Positions 14,632-22,252 of a stretch of DNA of 24,652 nucleotides are shown piece after piece. The position numbers and the translations under genes are program-made. Location: positions 1 to 24,652 of the forward strand of contig CALRPY020000062.1 of the NCBI GenBank assembly GCA_943370145.1, given 5' to 3'. The notes beneath the pieces are model-generated. The model saw nothing but the letters and a program-made list of their open reading frames with translations, was not told the origin of the DNA and made no database searches. Position 1 is the first letter of the stretch; every line of letters begins with the position of its first letter. The DNA comes from Ga0077536 sp943370145. GTDB lineage: Bacteria > Pseudomonadota > Gammaproteobacteria > Ga0077536.

Positions 14632-16917
14632 ATGCCACGCATCAGTGAAATCACAGGCGTCGACTTCGACGGCGTCAACAATCCGTACGTCCCCCCGAAG
14701 CAACTCCGCATCTCGCCGAAGCTGAAGCTGCACAGCGAATGGGACCGTGACGTCGACCCGATCACCTACGAGGTGGTCCGCCACAACCTGTGGCAGATCA
14801 ACGAGGAACACGGCGCGACCATCCAGCGCCTGTCCGGCTCACCGGTTGCGATGTATGCGCTCGATCTCAATCCGTCGCTGCTCACCGAGGACGCGGAGTT
14901 CGTCTACTTCGGCCCCTACATGCAGTACATGTCCGGCGTGACGGACACGCAGGTCAAGTGGACGCTGGAGAACCGCAGCGACAACCCGGGCATCCGCGAC
15001 GGCGACATGTTCCTGGCCAACGACCCCTGGGTCGGCGCCGCACACCAGCAGGACGTGATGTTGCTGTGCCCGGTGTTCTGGGAAGGCGAGCTCTTCTGCT
15101 GGGTCACGAACTGCCTGCACCAGTACGACATCGGCGGCATCACGCCCGGCAGTTTCTGCCCGTCGGCCGAGAGTGCCTACGACGAAGGCATCATGCTGCC
15201 ACCGATCAAGATCATCGAGGGCGGCGAGATCCGGCGTGACATCGAGGCGGTCTACCTGCGTGCGTCGCGCAAGCCGCAGCTCGTTGCGCTGGATTTCCGC
15301 GCGCAGATGGCCGGCAACACGACTGCGCGCAACCGCGTGCTGGAACTCATCCGCCGCTATGGGCCGGGCACGGTCAAGGGTGTGATGAAAAAGATCATCG
15401 ACAACTCGGAGAAGTCCTTCCTCGAGAAGATGGCGCGCATCCCGGACGGCTTCTGGCAGGACCGCACCTATATCGAGGCCTGCCGCCCCGGCGACCGCCG
15501 CACGCACCGCGTGCAGCTGCAGCTGCGCAAGGAAGGCAACAAGCTCGTCTTCACCAACGACGGCACGGCCGACCAGGAAGGCGCGATGAACGCGACCTAC
15601 TCTGGCTGGCGGGGCGCGATCATGGTGGCGGTGACCGAGCTCCTGTGCTGGGACCAGTACTTCGCCGTCGGCGGCGCGTTGCGGCACATCGACTTCGATC
15701 CGGTGCCGGGCACGCTGAACTGCGCGAACTTCCCGGCCTCGGTGTCGACGGCGCCGATCCAGTCGATGGAGATCTCGCTCTACCCCGCCTACAACGTGCT
15801 GTCGAAGATGATTTATCCCGACGCCGAGATGCGCAAGGACATCATGTGCATCGGCGGCACCAGCCAGTGGCCGGCGACGCTGTTCCGCGGCACCGACCAA
15901 TGGGGCGAGCGCTACGGCTACCTGCTGATCGACCCGATCGGCGGTGCGATCGGCGCGTTCTCGCATGCGGACGGCATCAACACCGGCGGCCAGTCGCGCA
16001 CGCCGATCTGCCAGCTGCCGAACATCGAGCACACCGAGCAGAGCTTCCCGATCCTGTTCCTCTATCGCAAGGAGCTGCCGGACTCCGGCGGCGCCGGCAA
16101 GTACCGCGGCGGCCTGTCCGCGGAAAGCTGCTTCATTCCACACAACACCGACCACATCGTGCAGGACACGCTGTCGTCGGGCAATTCGACGCCCACCTCG
16201 ACCGGCATGATGGGCGGTTATCCGTCGACGACGAACGCGTACACCTTCGTGCGCAACAGCGACATCCTGCAGCTCAACGCGAAGTCCGAGATGATCGAGG
16301 ACATCAGCGAGGTGCGGGGGCAGGACGAGTTGCTGCAGCTCCGCCAGGAAAACTTCATCCAGAACACGTCCGACGTCTACGCCGTGCGCTGGACCGGGGG
16401 CGGTGGTTTCGGCGACCCGCTGGATCGTGCGCCGGAAGACATCGACGAGGACCTCGAGGCCTACGCGATCACGCCTGAGGCGGCGCGCGACATCTATGGC
16501 GCGGTGCTGGACGCCAACGGCCGTGTCGATGCCGAAGCCACTGCCGCCTGCCGCGCCGAGCGCCGCGCCGCGCTCGTCGCGAAACATGGCCGCAAGTCCG
16601 TCGTGCGCGGCGGCGCGCTGCTGTGCGAGGCGAGCGTGAACCTGCATGTGAAGCGGGACGACAAGGGCAGCTACTGGGCCTGCGCGAAGTGTTCGACCGA
16701 CCTCGGTGCGACGACCGCGAACTACAAGGACAGCTGCATCCGCGAGGACCTGCCGGTGGCGGCGTCGAACCCGCTGATCGGCGATCCGGCCCGCTTCATC
16801 GACGATGCCGTGGCCTTCCGTCGCTTTCACTGCCCGGGTTGCGGTGCGCAGATCGACAACGAGATCGCGGTGTCACGCGATCCGGTGCTGGTCGACACGC
16901 ACATCGTCGCGGGCTGA
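14632..16917 (+). CDS. hyuB: Hydantoinase/oxoprolinase B subunit with C-terminal acetone-carboxylase gamma-like zinc ribbon
   Basis: This 761-residue subunit pairs with HyuA. The main part, to about residue 640, is a HyuB domain with DPITYEVVRHNLWQINEEHGATIQRLSGSP, DGDMFLANDPWVGAAHQQDVMLLCPVF, NDGTADQEGAMNATYSGWRGA and the closing RWTGGGGFGDPLDR. Residues about 662-761 form an added domain: C684-x2-C687 in WACAKCSTDLG, then ANYKDSCIREDLP, and C734-x2-C737 in RRFHCPGCGAQIDNE. This matches my memory of the gamma subunit of acetone carboxylase (Acetone_carb_G), which binds a metal and is normally a separate 15-20 kDa chain. So gamma appears fused to HyuB here. The start ATG 14632 has AGAGG about 9 bases upstream, next to the hyuA stop. 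A carboxylase role is favoured by the gamma domain; hydantoinase remains possible. Confidence 0.88.
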   Translation: MPRISEITGVDFDGVNNPYVPPKQLRISPKLKLHSEWDRDVDPITYEVVRHNLWQINEEHGATIQRLSGSPVAMYALDLNPSLLTEDAEFVYFGPYMQYMSGVTDTQVKWTLENRSDNPGIRDGDMFLANDPWVGAAHQQDVMLLCPVFWEGELFCWVTNCLHQYDIGGITPGSFCPSAESAYDEGIMLPPIKIIEGGEIRRDIEAVYLRASRKPQLVALDFRAQMAGNTTARNRVLELIRRYGPGTVKGVMKKIIDNSEKSFLEKMARIPDGFWQDRTYIEACRPGDRRTHRVQLQLRKEGNKLVFTNDGTADQEGAMNATYSGWRGAIMVAVTELLCWDQYFAVGGALRHIDFDPVPGTLNCANFPASVSTAPIQSMEISLYPAYNVLSKMIYPDAEMRKDIMCIGGTSQWPATLFRGTDQWGERYGYLLIDPIGGAIGAFSHADGINTGGQSRTPICQLPNIEHTEQSFPILFLYRKELPDSGGAGKYRGGLSAESCFIPHNTDHIVQDTLSSGNSTPTSTGMMGGYPSTTNAYTFVRNSDILQLNAKSEMIEDISEVRGQDELLQLRQENFIQNTSDVYAVRWTGGGGFGDPLDRAPEDIDEDLEAYAITPEAARDIYGAVLDANGRVDAEATAACRAERRAALVAKHGRKSVVRGGALLCEASVNLHVKRDDKGSYWACAKCSTDLGATTANYKDSCIREDLPVAASNPLIGDPARFIDDAVAFRRFHCPGCGAQIDNEIAVSRDPVLVDTHIVAG

Positions 16918-16932
16918 GCCGAGGCCGTGCTG

Positions 16933-16960
16933 CACGCGGCGCCATCAACCGCGCCGCGTG
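16933..16960 (+). terminator. Hairpin terminator of the hyu operon
   Basis: Arms CACGCGGCGC (16933-16942) and GCGCCGCGTG (16951-16960) form a perfect 10-bp stem around an 8-base loop, beginning 16 bases after the hyuB stop. The following bases TTCT are only weakly T-rich, so it is an imperfect intrinsic terminator or 3-prime stabilising hairpin. Confidence 0.65.
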
Positions 16961-17073
16961 TTCTGGCCACGGCGGAGCGTCGTGTTCCGTGCCGCCCCGC
17001 GTCGTGGAGTTGTCACCGAGCAACTGTGTCCTGCGCTGCGCTCCAACGGTTTGCAGGGTCCAAGAGGATCGTC

Positions 17074-17135
17074 AGCGGAAAAAAGGTGTCCTGAGGAAAG
17101 GTGTCAGATTTGAAATCTGACACCTTTTTTCCGCT
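17074..17135. repeat. Two-state hairpin repeat related to the palindrome at position 1
   Basis: Outer arms at 17074-17090 and 17119-17135 (AGCGGAAAAAAGGTGTC and its reverse complement) are perfect over 17 bp. Inside, 17097-17111 and 17113-17127 form a perfect 15-bp palindrome with a single central G. The right arm GACACCTTT is shared, so outer and inner hairpins are mutually exclusive. Six T residues follow the GC-rich part of the arm on the plus strand. The region 16961-17445 otherwise lacks a gene I can support; a short open frame at 17229-17420 looks non-coding. Confidence 0.8.
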
Positions 17136-17445
17136 CGAGGCCCGCCTGCAACGACGGGCGCCAGCCAGTTTGCACCGGGAAAACACTTTCACAGCAACGA
17201 TCATGACGCGCGCGCATCACCCGCCAACATGAAAGAAGCTTCCCGGCAGGCCTGGGTGCCGGCGTTCGTGTTCCTACGGGCCACGGAACACCGAGAACGT
17301 CGGGTTGGATTGAGTCGCATGGTGCCGTTTGCAGTACGCAGTACTTTGCCACGTCGCCCGCGCGCCGTCTGGCAGTCGGCAACTGGCCACTCGATTCCCA
17401 TCGCGGTTCTCGGTGGCTGACTGAGGTCCGGGCATGCGCTGCCCT

Positions 17446-18912
17446 TCACCGCAGCTGGTAAGTCCACTTGAGCAGCGAGTTGATCAGCGCGCTGCCGCCA
17501 CCGTGGTTCGCCATCGCGTGGTTCACCAGCAGCGTGACGACATAGCGCCGCCCGTTGGCGGCGAGGACGTAACCGGCAACCGCGGCGACGTCGTTCAGGT
17601 GGCCGGTCTTCAGGTGCATGCGGCCGCGCTCCGGGCCCTCGCGAAAGCGGCGGTGCATGGTCCCGTCGAGACCTGACAGGGCGAGCGAGGCCATGAACTC
17701 GGGCATCGTCGGACTGCGGTAGGCCTGTATCAGCGTGCCGGCCATGGTGCGCGCGCTGATGCGCGTCACGCGCGACAGGCCCGATCCGTTCTCCATCACG
17801 AAACCCTCGACCGGCAGCCCGTGCCGCGCGAGCCACTCGCGCACGACGGCAGCGCCCATCGCCGGGGTCAGCGGTGGGCTCGACGTCCTGGCGGCGAGCG
17901 CGTAGAGCATCGCATCCGCCATGACATTGTTGCTCCACTTGTTCAGTGGGCGGATCACTTCGGCGAGTGGTGGCGACCAGCGCGTCGCGAAAGGCTTCTT
18001 GCCGGGTGGCTTCAGGCCGCGGGCGACGCCGCCGTCGATCACGCCATTCCACTGCCCCCACATCCTGGTGAACATCCCGTAGGCGTAGCTTGCCGGGTCC
18101 ATGACGCTGCGCGGCAGGCTCTGGGCGCCGCAGGAAGCCGGGTACTTGCCGCTGAAGACGACCCGATTGGGGTTGGCGGGGTCGGGCACCGAGAGTTTCA
18201 CCGCGGCGACCACGCCGGGGCATTTGCCGGCGGTGAGCTGCAGCCGGTTGACGATCTCGAGGTTGGGCAGGGGCGGTGTCGAGCTGATGCGCACGCTGCC
18301 CGCGCCCGGGATGAAGTCGAAGGTGAAGGCCTTGAAGTTCACCATCATCGCGTTCGGCTGGACGTTGTACAGCCGGTACGGCTGGCCGTCGAAGCTGCCG
18401 GGGTCGCGGGGGGAGGGCGCCCAGTAGCTGTCGTCGATCAGCAGGCGCCCGCGTACGTGCCTGAGGCCGCGTCGCCGCAGGTCGCCGGCGAATTTCCACA
18501 TCTCTTCCTCGATCAGCCAGGGGTCGCCGTAACCCTTCAACAGCAGGTCGCCGTTCAGGACCCCGTTCTCGACAGGCCCGAGCGCATAGGCCTCGGTGCG
18601 CCAGCGATGGGTCGGTCCAAGCGTGTCGAGGGCGACGAAGGTCGTCACCAGCTTGATGGTGGAGGCCGGATTGCGCGGTGTATCGATGTTGTGGATGAGC
18701 AGGGGCTGGCGCTCGTCCACGGCCTGCACCAGCACGCTGACCGCGCTGTCCGGCAGCTTGTGGCTGCGCAGGATGCGGGCGAGCGGCTCCGGCAGCTGGG
18801 CAGCGGCCGGTGCTGCGGCCAGCGCCAGCGCCAGGATGACGGTTGCGAGGCGGGCGCCCGCGCGGGCTTGCCGCGTGCGGGCCTTGTCGGCTGGAAAAGC
18901 GACGCTGCTCAT
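17446..18912 (-). CDS. dacB: D-alanyl-D-alanine carboxypeptidase/endopeptidase PBP4 (S13 family)
   Basis: This 488-residue periplasmic penicillin-binding protein would trim pentapeptides or cleave cross-links in peptidoglycan. A basic N terminus and hydrophobic segment at about 22-38 ending APAAAQ form the signal peptide. The three active-site motifs are in order: S84-x-x-K87 (NPASTIKL), S327-N-N329 (NKWSNNVMAD) and K435-T-G (HLKTGHLNDVAAVAGY). The large insertion between the first two motifs (about 90-320) is typical of DacB. Start ATG 18912 has AGGAT upstream. It lies 65 bases after the DUF488 gene on the same strand and may be co-transcribed. Length and motifs appear intact, so the enzyme is likely active. 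Confidence 0.95.
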   Translation of the reverse strand: MSSVAFPADKARTRQARAGARLATVILALALAAAPAAAQLPEPLARILRSHKLPDSAVSVLVQAVDERQPLLIHNIDTPRNPASTIKLVTTFVALDTLGPTHRWRTEAYALGPVENGVLNGDLLLKGYGDPWLIEEEMWKFAGDLRRRGLRHVRGRLLIDDSYWAPSPRDPGSFDGQPYRLYNVQPNAMMVNFKAFTFDFIPGAGSVRISSTPPLPNLEIVNRLQLTAGKCPGVVAAVKLSVPDPANPNRVVFSGKYPASCGAQSLPRSVMDPASYAYGMFTRMWGQWNGVIDGGVARGLKPPGKKPFATRWSPPLAEVIRPLNKWSNNVMADAMLYALAARTSSPPLTPAMGAAVVREWLARHGLPVEGFVMENGSGLSRVTRISARTMAGTLIQAYRSPTMPEFMASLALSGLDGTMHRRFREGPERGRMHLKTGHLNDVAAVAGYVLAANGRRYVVTLLVNHAMANHGGGSALINSLLKWTYQLR

Positions 18913-18977
18913 GTCGGACTATCCTGCGGGATGCTCAGCGGCGCCGGCTTGCGGCAGGTCATGTTGTCGGCACGGCA

Positions 18978-19517
18978 TCAGAAGAGGTCCGCCTGGCCGT
19001 GCCGATCATAGATCAGCGCCCCGCGTTCCACCCGCAGGCAGGGATGCGCCACATGCGGCTGCAGGCTGTCGTCGTGGCCGATGTGCGTGACGGGAACGCC
19101 ACGTGCCGTGAGCGCATCGGCGATGAACTGGCGATGGCATTGCCTGTGATCGCTCTCGGCACACATCAGCGCGACGCGATGGCGCCCGCCGACGTCGACG
19201 AGCTTGTCGACGGCGTTGATGAAGTCGGCGTCCGCCATGTGGGCCGCGTAGGCCTGGAAGGCCGGTTCTGTGAGCGCAGTGTGCACGCTCGCGCCGCGCG
19301 GCTCGCGCAGGCCGCCCAGCGCCGCGCCCAGCCAGCGGTAACGGACGCCGGCCGAGTCCAGCGCCGCGGCGAGGGTTTCGCGCCGGAACTGCGGATGCCG
19401 CCGGGAGTAGGGCGCCGCGCGAACGTCGACGAGCAGCCCGATGGCATGGCGCTGCAGCAGCGCAACGAACCCGGCGCTGCTTGCGTTGCTGTGGCCGATG
19501 GTGAAGATTCCGGTCAT
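18978..19517 (-). CDS. DUF488 family protein
   Basis: This 179-residue cytosolic protein has the DUF488 signatures FTIGHSN (5-11), LLVDVRAAPYSRRHPQF (28-44), YRWLGAALGGLRE and VALMCAESDHRQCHR (115-129), with C119 and C127 forming a possible redox or metal pair. The family is widespread and of unknown biochemical function, sometimes linked to nucleic-acid or stress contexts. The ATG at 19517 lacks a visible Shine-Dalgarno. It is divergent from the amidase gene across 80 bases and precedes dacB. Confidence 0.9.
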   Translation of the reverse strand: MTGIFTIGHSNASSAGFVALLQRHAIGLLVDVRAAPYSRRHPQFRRETLAAALDSAGVRYRWLGAALGGLREPRGASVHTALTEPAFQAYAAHMADADFINAVDKLVDVGGRHRVALMCAESDHRQCHRQFIADALTARGVPVTHIGHDDSLQPHVAHPCLRVERGALIYDRHGQADLF

Positions 19518-19597
19518 CGGGAGGCGCGGGTCCGGCGTGGCGTCCAGTGGGTGAGGTGCCCATTGTCGGTCAAAGACGGGGCGGATGAGGAGACGAT

Positions 19598-20455
19598 ATG
19601 CGCGAAATCACGGTGGCGACGACACAGATGGCCTGCAGCGGGAACCGCGACGACAACGTCGCGAAGGCCATGTCGCTGGTGCGACGGGCGCGGGCGGCCG
19701 GCGCCGACCTCGTGCTGCTGCAGGAGCTGTTCGAAACCCCGTATTTCTGCCAGGAGCAGGACGCGCGCCATTTCGCGCTCGCGCACGATGCGCAGGACTC
19801 GCCGCTGCTCGCGAAGATGGGCGCGCTGGCCGCCGAGCTCGGTGTCGTGCTGCCGGTCAGTTTCTTCGAGCGTAGCCGCAACGGCCACTTCAACTCGCTG
19901 GCGATGATCGACGCCGACGGGAGCCTGCTCGGGATCTATCGCAAGTCGCACATCCCCCAAGGCCCGGGCTACCAGGAGAAATTCTATTTCACGCCCGGTG
20001 ACACCGGGTTTCGCGTGTGGCGGACCCGAATCGGCGCCGTCGGCGCCGGCATCTGCTGGGACCAGTGGTTTCCGGAAGCGGCGCGCGCGATGGCGCTGGC
20101 TGGCGCTGAGATCCTCTGCTACCCGAGTGCGATAGGTTCCGAGCCGCAGGACCCCGGTCTCGATTCCCGCGCGCACTGGCGGCGCGTGATGCAGGGACAC
20201 GCGGCGGCGAACATGCTGCCGCTGGTCGCGTCGAACCGGATCGGCACCGAGCGCGGCGCAGGGGGCGAACTGCATTTCTACGGCAACTCGTTCATCGCCG
20301 ACGTGACCGGCGACATCGTGGCCTCGGCCGGCGCGCACGACGAGGCGGTCGTGCTCGCGTCCTTCGATCTCGACGCGTGTCGCGACCGACGCGTCGCGTG
20401 GGGGCTTTACCGCGATCGGCGCCCGGATCTGTATGGTCCGCTGCTGGCGCACTGA
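19598..20455 (+). CDS. aguB: N-carbamoylputrescine amidase (nitrilase family)
   Basis: This 285-residue cytosolic enzyme would convert N-carbamoylputrescine to putrescine, CO2 and ammonia, the last step of the agmatine route of polyamine synthesis. The catalytic triad is E43 (LLQELFETPYFCQ), K116 (IYRKSHIP) and C153 (GAGICWDQWFPEAAR). The FETPYFCQ, HIPQGPGYQEKFYFTPGDTGF and CYPSAIGSEP segments are diagnostic for AguB over other carbon-nitrogen hydrolases. GAGGAG lies 5 bases before the ATG. Its usual partner, agmatine deiminase AguA, is not in the window; upstream is a divergent DUF488 gene and downstream a Rieske operon after 140 bases. Confidence 0.93.
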   Translation: MREITVATTQMACSGNRDDNVAKAMSLVRRARAAGADLVLLQELFETPYFCQEQDARHFALAHDAQDSPLLAKMGALAAELGVVLPVSFFERSRNGHFNSLAMIDADGSLLGIYRKSHIPQGPGYQEKFYFTPGDTGFRVWRTRIGAVGAGICWDQWFPEAARAMALAGAEILCYPSAIGSEPQDPGLDSRAHWRRVMQGHAAANMLPLVASNRIGTERGAGGELHFYGNSFIADVTGDIVASAGAHDEAVVLASFDLDACRDRRVAWGLYRDRRPDLYGPLLAH

Positions 20456-20596
20456 ACGCGTTTTGCTGCAGGGCACACCTCCGTTTTACGGTATTTCAGG
20501 CATGCGGGGCGGTGGTAGCATTCAGACATAGGTACGACTCGCATTGCCCGTCCGCAGCCCCGCTGCCGGCGCGGGCGCAAGCTGGGGAAGAAAGCC

Positions 20597-20977
20597 ATGT
20601 CCACACGCAGGAAAAAACCGGCGCCGCAACTGCCCAAGGGATTTGCGGCGCTCGAATGCTGGCTCGATGACTGGGTGCTCCCGGATTCGTCAGCCCGCCT
20701 CGACAAACGCATCAAGAGCAGCCTCGAAGAGCTCCGCGCCTTCTACGACGGCATGCTGCCGTATGCCGAAGCCGCGTTGGCCTATCTCTCGCAACGCCGG
20801 CTGGGCGAACTCGACGAGGCGGAGGAAAGGCTGCTCAAACTGATGCTGTCCCTGGCCGAAGTGGGGCCCGCCATCGAGTGGTACGGCACCGGCAACTATC
20901 CCGATGCCTTCGACCCCAAGCGCTTTCCCTTAATCGTCCAATTGCCCGACACCGCGCCCCAGGGAGCCCACGCATGA
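20597..20977 (+). CDS. Small helical protein coupled to Rieske oxygenase
   Basis: This 126-residue soluble protein has no signal peptide. It appears almost fully helical and rich in Trp, Leu and acidic residues (FAALECWLDDWVLPD, SLEELRAFYDGMLPYAEAALAYL, EERLLKLMLSLAEVGPAIEWYG) and ends in a PDAFDPKRFPLIVQLPD tail. I do not recognise a named domain; I have the impression that similar short helical proteins precede Rieske oxygenase genes in other proteobacteria, but cannot verify it. A good ribosome site (GGGGAAG) is 6-8 bases before the ATG. The stop TGA overlaps the oxygenase ATG (ATGA), arguing for equal production and perhaps a complex. A substrate-carrier, chaperone or stabilising role is inference. 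Confidence 0.8.
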   Translation: MSTRRKKPAPQLPKGFAALECWLDDWVLPDSSARLDKRIKSSLEELRAFYDGMLPYAEAALAYLSQRRLGELDEAEERLLKLMLSLAEVGPAIEWYGTGNYPDAFDPKRFPLIVQLPDTAPQGAHA

Positions 20978-22233
20978 ACGAGAAAGTCTCGCTGACACCC
21001 GCCAACCTGACGCTGCGCCATCCGGAACTCGGCACGGGGCCGATCCCCACCGAAAGCTACTGGCAGCCCGAGTTCTACCAGCGCGAACTCGACGCGATTT
21101 TCCGGCGCAGCTGGCTGTGCGTCGGCCGCGTCGAACAGGCGGCAAAGCCGGGTGATTTCTTCCAGAAGGAACTGCTGACCTTCAACATGTCGGTGCTCGT
21201 CGCGCGTGGCAAGGACCGCAAGCTGCGCGCGTTCTACAACGTGTGCCAGCATCGCGGCAACAATGTCGAGCTGCGCAAGTCCGGCCATTGCGTGGGCTTC
21301 ACCTGCCCCTTCCACGGCTGGACCTACGGTCTCGACGGCAAGCTCGTCGGCGTGCCCGATCAGCGCGCATTCTTCGATCTCGACAAGTCGAAACTGGGCC
21401 TGAAGCAGCTTGCGCTCGATGTCTGGGAAGGCTTCGTGTTCGTCAACCTCGAGCCCGAGCCGCACCAGACGCTCGAGGAATTCCTGGGTGAGCAGGGCAG
21501 GGATCTCGTTGGTTACCCTTTCGAGCGTGGTACCGCCGTCTTCGAGTACGAGGGCACGATCAACTGCAACTGGAAGTGCATGGTCGATTCCTTCTGCGAG
21601 ACCTACCACGTGCCGGTGCTGCATCGGCACTCGGTCAAGGACACCCTGGCCGGCCCGGACAACCCGCACGGCCGGCTGATCGACATCCGCCTCAAGGGCC
21701 CGCATCGCACGCAGTCGGTGTGGGGCAACATGGCCTATCGGCCGAATCCCGTGCAGGGGCTCGCCTTCCGCCACGCGCCGGGGCCGTCGGTCACGAGCGG
21801 CGCGGTCGACGAGGGGACCGTGCTGCCGAAGGGCCTGAACGAGACGCGCGCGCCGAACTGGTCGATCGACGTCACCGTATTCTTTCCGAACTGGATCATC
21901 GTCATGGGCAGCGGCATGTATTTCACGCACCAGATGTGGCCGCTGGCCGCCAACAAGGTGGTGTGGCAGATGCGCGGCTACCTGCGCCCGGCGACGAACG
22001 CCGCGCAGCGCTTCGGGCAGGAGAACTCGATGGTCGAACTGCGCGACGCGGTGCTCGAGGACTGCAACACGCTGGAACGCATCCAGGCCTCGCTCGACCA
22101 GGGCCTGCTGAAGGAATTCATCTATCACGACCATGAACTCGCGTTGCGCCACCAGTACCACGTCGTGCAGCAGTGGGTGCGGAATTACGAGCAGGGCAAG
22201 GCCGGCAAGGCGCGCAAGCCGCGTGCGAAGTAG
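20974..22233 (+). CDS. Rieske [2Fe-2S] non-heme iron oxygenase, alpha subunit
   Basis: This 419-residue oxygenase is expected to hydroxylate or demethylate an organic substrate using O2 and electrons from a reductase. The Rieske cluster ligands are C91-x-H93 and C111-x2-H114, with the usual 17-residue spacing (NVCQHRGNN, FTCPFHGWTYGLDG). The mononuclear iron site is H212, H217 (ETYHVPVLH) and probably D363. The residue bridging the two centres, normally Asp in ring-hydroxylating dioxygenases (D-x-x-H), is E209 here, as in the carnitine/glycine-betaine oxygenase branch. There is no beta subunit, ferredoxin or reductase gene in the window. GGGAG precedes the ATG 20974. It is translationally coupled to the small helical gene, and a PQQ dehydrogenase gene follows after 19 bases. 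Substrate unknown. Confidence 0.92.
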   Translation: MNEKVSLTPANLTLRHPELGTGPIPTESYWQPEFYQRELDAIFRRSWLCVGRVEQAAKPGDFFQKELLTFNMSVLVARGKDRKLRAFYNVCQHRGNNVELRKSGHCVGFTCPFHGWTYGLDGKLVGVPDQRAFFDLDKSKLGLKQLALDVWEGFVFVNLEPEPHQTLEEFLGEQGRDLVGYPFERGTAVFEYEGTINCNWKCMVDSFCETYHVPVLHRHSVKDTLAGPDNPHGRLIDIRLKGPHRTQSVWGNMAYRPNPVQGLAFRHAPGPSVTSGAVDEGTVLPKGLNETRAPNWSIDVTVFFPNWIIVMGSGMYFTHQMWPLAANKVVWQMRGYLRPATNAAQRFGQENSMVELRDAVLEDCNTLERIQASLDQGLLKEFIYHDHELALRHQYHVVQQWVRNYEQGKAGKARKPRAK

Positions 22234-22252
22234 AACTGAGAACGGAGCATTC

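Noticed and set aside
14839..16830. 663-residue minus-strand frame opposite hyuB
   Set aside because: Antisense shadow with skewed Arg/Val/Ala composition.
17229..17420. 63-residue plus-strand frame after the two-state hairpin
   Set aside because: No ribosome binding site, no recognisable motif, and it includes a degenerate repeat unit.
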